Shown piece by piece: positions 58,459 through 64,000 of a stretch of 64,000 nt of DNA; positions within the stretch are counted from its first letter, which is position 1, and every line of letters begins with the position of its first letter. Under the pieces are notes generated by a model, which did no database searches, had not been told where the DNA came from, and worked only from the letters and a program-made list of their open reading frames with translations. Where the stretch lies: contig JAKOGH010000138.1 in NCBI GenBank assembly GCA_024811115.1, forward strand, positions 1 to 64,000, written 5' to 3'. A program made the translations under genes and the position numbers. The stretch is from Terana coerulea (lineage: Eukaryota; Basidiomycota; Agaricomycetes; Polyporales; Phanerochaetaceae).

Positions 58459-58811
58459 GTACAATATCTGTGGGTAAATGTATGTTCGTCATTTTCGCGA
58501 AAGTTGGATTGGATACACATGTCACACACCAGGATGCTGCTTGTGCTTGTTCTGTTTAGTGTAACTCCCACAGCTTATATCCCACCACAAATTTAATCTC
58601 ATTGCTACATTCTGGCGGTTTCTTGAAAACTGAGGCTTGAGCATTAGTATGAACACCTCGCTTGAGATGGAGAGGTAACAGGATTGAACGGAGTTTCATT
58701 TTAAAGGCTTTGCGAAGTCACAAGGGCTGCCATTGCGGTCGTACAAAAAGTACAGTAGAGCGTTAGACAAAAGGACAGAGTGGGGCGATGAGATCTCGAA
58801 ACAAACAGCGT
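58459..58811. other. Intergenic between convergent genes
   Basis: AT-richer spacer of about 350 bases, probably 3' ends. No gene seen. Confidence 0.5.
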
Positions 58812-60496
58812 TTAAGGAAAAACATCGGCAGCGGTGGGGAAGATGTTAGCATGGTACCCGTGCTTCTTCAAGCAGTCGAGGAGGAAGCCGATGGGGGTTA
58901 CATATGTGCAGTCGAATGCGTTACTGGATCCGCAACCGCCGGTGAGCATGCCAGCAACAGCACCCTTGCCATTGACCACAGCCGCGCCAGAGTCTCCACT
59001 GCCAGAGAATGCACCTGATTGAGAAGTACGCGGGAATACGGCAACCTCCATCGAGTATTCACCGGCCAAGTCCTTGAAGGGCTTGCGAAGGATCGAACGG
59101 ATGTTGTTGATACATCCAATTGTGAGCCCGGTGGTGGCGCCACGCTTGACAATCATGACGGACGGTTCGTCCCTGCTGTTGACGTTCTCCGGGTCGGGGC
59201 TATGCATCTCGGGGATGGAAAGGGTGCCGTGGAAGCGGAGAAGACGATCGCCGGGAAACTTGAAAGAAGGTTGGTTGGCGACGTGAGGGCGCATCCAAGC
59301 AGTGAGAGTTTTGACGGAGTACTCCGTCCCAAGGTTGATAGCGTTGCCGATGAAGTTGCTCGCGTCAATCTTGTTGGCGTCGACCTGGATGACTGCAAAA
59401 TCCCGAGTGAAGAGACCATCGCCATTGCTGAGAGCGAGACTAGGGGAAAAAACAACATGACCGATAATGCGATTCTTCGGGTTTGTAAAGTTTCTCTTGA
59501 TGTCAGCCAGGAACTGCTCAAGGTCAGCAACTGCCATGTCCTGTTCAATTACCAGTTTCTCGACCACTTCCTTTTCCTTCTCAGCAGCCTTCTTCTTTTC
59601 TTTATCTCGTCACCCGCATTCTTCTTCAATGTGTCAGCCGCTTCCAACCACCTCTCCAATTACTCAAGAACAATCTGTGCACCCCCAATCTCCTTCTTGA
59701 TGTCCTGAATACAAGCCTGAAAGCCGTTTGTACCCAACAACAGAACGTTCTTGCGAGGTGTGGAGTTGTTGTACACGTAATCAGTGTTTTCCTCATCGAC
59801 ACGGTAAACAACGTGTTTGGGTACAACGAGGAATAGCTTGCCCGGCATGGAAGAATCAGTGAAGAAAAGAGTGGCGGTTCCCTGAATGTGTGGGGTGTCC
59901 TTGGCGCAAATGGCAATGCCCAGAGCAGTGGAGAAAGGCTCTAGGACGCCCACGGTGGCGTCGGAGGTGGGGACGGGTTTGTACATCTTCGCGGAGGCAG
60001 TGACGAGGGATTCGCGTATCTCGACGTGGACATCCTCGATACCGTGTGCGAGAAGGATACCTCTGAGACCTACAGCGACATCAATGCCGCGTGAGTGAGT
60101 GAGGGAGCCAGGCTCGGCTCCAACCCAGATGAGAACGGGAGCAGCATCTTCGTTAACAACCCACAGGTGAACCGGGCCGACGCTCGTATACGCTACGCTC
60201 TGCTGCGTCAAGTAGTCCACCACGGCGACATGAAGCGTGCCCTCCCAGATGTCGCAGGGACGATGTTGGCCGACAGGACGCAGCTCTCTGGGCTGGAGGT
60301 ACGCTTCCATACCATCCAGCATGACCCAGGTGTCGGAACTGGAACGACCGATGAAGGGAGGAATAGGGGAAGGCCGTAATAGCGAAGCTTGGCTTCGTCG
60401 GCGGAAGGGACGGAGGGGCCATTTGGAGCAGGGCTCGGAGGTGGGAGAGGTCAAGGCGGTGTGAAGACGGGGCGCACCGTCCTCGTTGGCAGACAT
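58812..60496 (-). CDS. Trypsin-like serine protease-related protein, two lesions
   Basis: Matches a family found in mushroom genomes, usually annotated only as hypothetical. From the ATG at 60496: a Pro-rich leader, a beta-rich domain (GPVHLWVVNEDAAPVLIWVG, GIEDVHVEIRES), then a chymotrypsin-like core. A plausible catalytic triad is visible: His in LVVPKHVVY, Asp in TRDFAVIQVD and Ser in GSGDSGAAVVNGKG. Other conserved points are GNAINLGTEYSVKTLTAWM and RGATTGLTIGCINNI. A linker helix (LERWLEAADTLKKNAGDE) joins the halves. Two lesions sit in that linker: an in-frame TAA at 59660-59662, where Gln is expected after IVLE, and a one-base frame change near 59596-59608. Beyond them the frame is open to 58812. 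No introns are needed. Whether it cleaves peptides is not known. Confidence 0.72.
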
Positions 60497-61548
60497 AGCA
60501 CAGAGGTCTCGGTGGCCATGTTAGACACTGGGGGAAAGAAAATTATAAAAAAATAGTCAGGACAGATGAGGAGTGTAGAAAAACTTGAAGACAGACGGCA
60601 AAAGGACGACGAGTTGACGACGAGATGCACTTGAACTTTGACAACGCGGTGACAAACAGAGCAAATATCAAGGTAAACGAGGTAGAGAACTTGGCTGCAG
60701 AACAGAGAGAGCGACGACATACTGTGGATTTACGCCCACTCCGAGAACATTCAATCGACTAGGAGCAAGGGCCTAAATGCAAGTGGTTAAGCCCAAACGA
60801 GTGCTTACTAAGCTCAGAGAGAAAGCTGGCGCCTCCTCGACGAAGACTAATCATTTTTCGTCTCTACAGCTCTGTCTCTCAGCCTTCGGGCAGAATTTTA
60901 TCAAATCTGAGCTCATTTCCCTCGCTGTTTTACCCTCAGACATGACTTACGACCAATTCTGACTCGCGGACACCCTCTGAAATCCTGTGGACCGCGAGCA
61001 GCTCAGAAGTCGGGCGCCGAAGCTTCTCCGAGGACGCGCGACGGACCGCCCGCGCACGGAACGCACGTCGGACGCGCAGGCACGGTCATGGAGAGTGGCG
61101 GATATGAGTTGTAGGGAGAAAAGCGTACGAGGAGGGTGAAGAAGACGCGCATACACTCCACGAACGCACTCCGGAAGGAGACGCATACAGGCGGCTGAAG
61201 TCCCCGCGTTGTTCTACACCGACTTCAAGTGTATCCCTGTACCTCTCAGCTGACCCCGGCGAATGAGGATGCGGCTAAAAGGAGCCCCCGCCCGAACACC
61301 TTCAGGAGAATCCAGGTCCAGACGGGCAGGCCACCCCGGCACACAGGCTTTCTTCATGAGCCCGCTGATTGGCATCACGAGCTCTGGTACGCCTCATCTG
61401 CCGCCTTACATCACGAGAAGCTCATGAGACCCTGCACCTCATGGCGAACAAGGGTCTTGGAAGGCTCAAGCAAAGCGCTCACCGAAACTTATAACAAGCG
61501 GACCGTTGAAGATGTCAGCTCGAGCTCCCCACTTGCGTTCAGGCCAAG
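60497..61548. other. Divergent intergenic region
   Basis: About 1 kb between the starts of the protease-related gene and the alpha-glucosidase. Open frames at 61229-61500 lack family resemblance and are not annotated. Confidence 0.45.
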
Positions 61549-64000
61549 ATGCGATTGGCAGGGACTCACCTCGCGGCCTTGGCTGCCATTGCGGCCGGTG
61601 TTGCTCAAGCCACCCACACGATCCCAAATGTTCTGGACGCATGCCCTGGATACAAGGCTACAGGAGTCAGCACCCACGGGTCGACCCTCACCGCGAACCT
61701 TGTGCTTGCTGGGAAAGCGTGCAACATCTTCGGCCCAGATATCGAGAAGTTGAAGCTTGAGGTCACATATGAAACTGGTGAGCACTTAACAGTTCGCTCT
61801 CCGCAGTCTGTGCTCATACCGCCCCTTTCAGCGACACGAATCCATGTCAAATTCACGGATCCATCGTCAGAACGTTATGAAGTCCCCGCATCCGTAGTCC
61901 CGCGGCCAAAGGCAGATCCCTCCGCTTCCGGCCCACAACGCAGAAATTCGTTTCAATTACACCGCATCGCCGTTCTCTTTCTCCGTTTACCGCGCCAAGA
62001 CCTCAGAGGTTCTATTCTCTACGGCCTCGCATCCTATCATCTTTGAGCCTCAGTACCTTCGGGTGAAGACCAACCTCCCGGATCACGCCAACATTTACGG
62101 CCTTGGAGAACACACGGATTCGTTCCGCCTTCCGACGTTCAACACGACGCGGACGTTCTGGTCTCGCGATGCCTATGGCGTACCCACTGGAAGCAACCTA
62201 TACGGCAACCACCCGATCTACTTTGAACACCGCACCACGGGAACGCACGGCGTGTTCCTGCTTAACTCAAACGGGTTGGACGTCAAGATCAACGATACAG
62301 CCGGGACGAGCTTGGAATACAATGTCATCGGTGGTGTCCTGGACTTTTACTTCCTGGCTGGGAGTACCACAGATCCGACCGAAGTTGCGCGACAGTACGC
62401 TGAAGTCGTCGGTGCGCCGGCCGAGGTTCCTTACTGGTCGTTTGGGTTCCACCAGTGCCGGTTTGGTTATCAGAGTATGTTTCGTCTAACGTACTGCATT
62501 TGCACTCAGTGATCATGACGCTATGCAGATTACCTCGACGTCGCTAATGTTATTACCAATTACTCGGCTGCCAGCATACCACTGGAAACAATGTGGACTG
62601 ACATCGGTGAGCTACAACTTCTACCAGCTACACAAAGTGTATGAGTTCATGTCGTCTTTTCTAGATTATATGTTCAAGCGGCGTATCTTCACGGTCGACC
62701 CAGACTACTTCCCTCTTGCGCGCATGCAGGAAATTGTCGACTACCTTCACTCGCATGACCAACGCTTCGGTACGCCTATAGTATAGTGCCTTGCAAATTG
62801 AACGCATATACTCACGTCCGTCGTAGTATTGATGACCGATCCTGCTATCGCTTATCTGCCTGGCGAAGGCTACGGAACATTTGACCGTGGCGTTCAGGAC
62901 GACATTTGGCTAAAGGCTGCGAATGGCAGCAGCTATGCTCTTGGAGCTGTCTGGCCCGGTACGACACATCGATCATCGGTAAAATCATCGGTACTGACCT
63001 AAGGCTGCTGCAGGTGTCACCGTATTCCCTGATTGGTTCAACGACAAGACCCAAGAGTAAGCCGTAAGAACATTTGCGTGCGGAGCATGCGTGGCTGATT
63101 ACCCTCAATCGCGCAGCTTCTGGACGAACGAGTTCAAGCTTTTCTACGATCCCAAGAGCGGACTGGACATCGATGGTGCCTGGATAGATATGAACGAGCC
63201 GTCGAGTGTATGTGCCTTCCATTCACTTTGGCTCTATTCCTCGCTGAAAAGAGATGTACAGTTCTGCAATTACCCCTGCACAGACCCCTTCGAACAAGCG
63301 CGCGAGCAGGACCTGCCACCCGCAAGGACCAGCACGCCCCCGATCCCAACGTGCCAATATTTGGCCAGACTGTACTCGCGAAACGCGCCGTCGATCACAG
63401 CCACGACAACCTGCAAAACCCTCCGTACTCGATTCAGAATGATGCAGGAGCAGGTCCCTTGTCCGACAAGACTGCATCTGTGAGTCTGCATTTCCGAGTC
63501 TCTGCAGCGTGTCGTAAAGGTATTGACTGTCGCGCAGGTTGATGCGAAGCACGCAAACGGGCTCGTCGAGTACGATACGCACAATCTGTACGGCACGATG
63601 ATGTCCACCGCGACACACAACGCGATGCTCGCGCGCCGCCCCGGGCTGCGCACGCTCGTGATCACGCGCTCGACCTTTGCTGGGGCGGGCACGCGCGTGG
63701 GCAAGTGGCTCGGCGACAATTTCAGCGACTGGGACCACTACAGGAACTCGATCGCGGGCATTCTGGGCATGGCGAGTGTGTTCCAGGTGCCGATGGTTGG
63801 CGCGGACATTTGCGGCTATGGTGAGTTTACCGGGAGCAAGTAGCAAATGGAGTGCTGACAGAGCGGTAGCCGATAACACTACGGAAACGCTGTGCGCGAG
63901 GTGGGCGATGCTCGGTGCCTTCTATCCGTTCATGCGAGACGTGAGCACTCCCTGGCATTGTAAGGAATTATTCGCTCACGCACCACCTTTAGCACAATGC
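61549..64000 (+). CDS. Secreted GH31 alpha-glucosidase, 3' end outside window
   Basis: Hydrolyses terminal alpha-linked glucose from starch-derived sugars outside the cell. It begins with a signal peptide ([20 protein letters not shown]). Exons: 61549-61777, 61832-62474, 62529-62606, 62665-62769, 62827-62958, 63014-63056, 63117-63207, 63262-63479, 63538-63820, 63870-63940 and 63993 onward. GH31 marks are [27 protein letters not shown], the nucleophile Asp in [21 protein letters not shown], the acid/base Asp in WLGDNFSDW and GADICGY. Two frame breaks: at 61923-61932 (before [13 protein letters not shown], one base too many) and in a C5 run at 63337-63341 (one more C gives [12 protein letters not shown]). 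The remaining exons read cleanly. About half of the usual length of 850-1,000 residues is present. Confidence 0.92.

Noticed and set aside
50419..59662. RIP-like mutation as the cause of premature stops
   Set aside because: The CA context is almost unavoidable when CAA, CAG or TGG become stops by one transition, and no general C-to-T enrichment was evident by eye.
1..64000. tRNA, rRNA, CRISPR arrays or bacterial-type operons
   Set aside because: None were seen on reading; small RNA genes could be missed without a covariance-model search.

Overview
The window is nuclear DNA of a filamentous basidiomycete, most likely an Agaricomycete. It is GC-rich, genes are split by many 45-60 bp GT-AG introns, and many products match families seen mostly or only in that group (DUF6593- and DUF6697-type proteins, F-box/LRR proteins, a Cin1-like intersectin, GH5_12 sterylglucosidase, an Agaricomycete-type sesquiterpene synthase). 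No bacterial operons, rRNA, tRNA or CRISPR were seen. Gene families are named from sequence memory, without database searches.

Layout. 1-2 kb: the decayed 3' end of a Ty3/gypsy chromodomain retrotransposon with its LTR. 3.6-7 kb: a DUF6593 gene, a DUF6697-type gene and a small unknown gene. 7.3-8.0 kb: two inverted-repeat transposons, one nested inside the other. 8.5-10.6 kb: two badly decayed tandem copies of an unknown gene. 10.6-16 kb: sesquiterpene synthase, inositol polyphosphate multikinase and CDC73 (Paf1 complex). 16.5-23.3 kb: a 17-exon intersectin/Pan1-like endocytic scaffold (EH, WH2, two SH3, DH-PH). 23.8-31 kb: OPA3-like gene, an unknown 160-aa gene, a P450-like gene and a second DUF6593 gene. 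32-41 kb: two ATG15-type lipases flanking a short-chain dehydrogenase and a GH5_12 sterylglucosidase-like gene, which may be a lipid-turnover neighbourhood. 41.5-50 kb: eIF2A, an unknown Pro/Ser-rich protein and an F-box/LRR protein. 50-64 kb: a damaged MTR4 exosome helicase, RAP1 with three Myb-like repeats, a trypsin-like protease-related gene with damage, and the 5' part of a secreted GH31 alpha-glucosidase cut by the window edge.

The feature that most affects interpretation is reading-frame quality. At least a dozen conserved genes carry single-base frame breaks. Five of them are repaired by adding one base to a C or G run (18950, 33401, 34355, 58051, 63337), which suggests base-calling error in the assembly rather than biology. 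CDC73, OPA3, the second ATG15, the DUF6697 gene and both DUF6593 genes read cleanly across all exons. MTR4 is worse: three in-frame stops, loss of helicase motif VI residues and small deletions, so it may be a true pseudogene.

I found no convincing previously undescribed multi-gene system. The best leads are the nested transposons, the triple-Myb RAP1, the MTR4 lesions, the ATG15/SDR/sterylglucosidase neighbourhood and the ancient tandem duplication at 8.5-10.6 kb.
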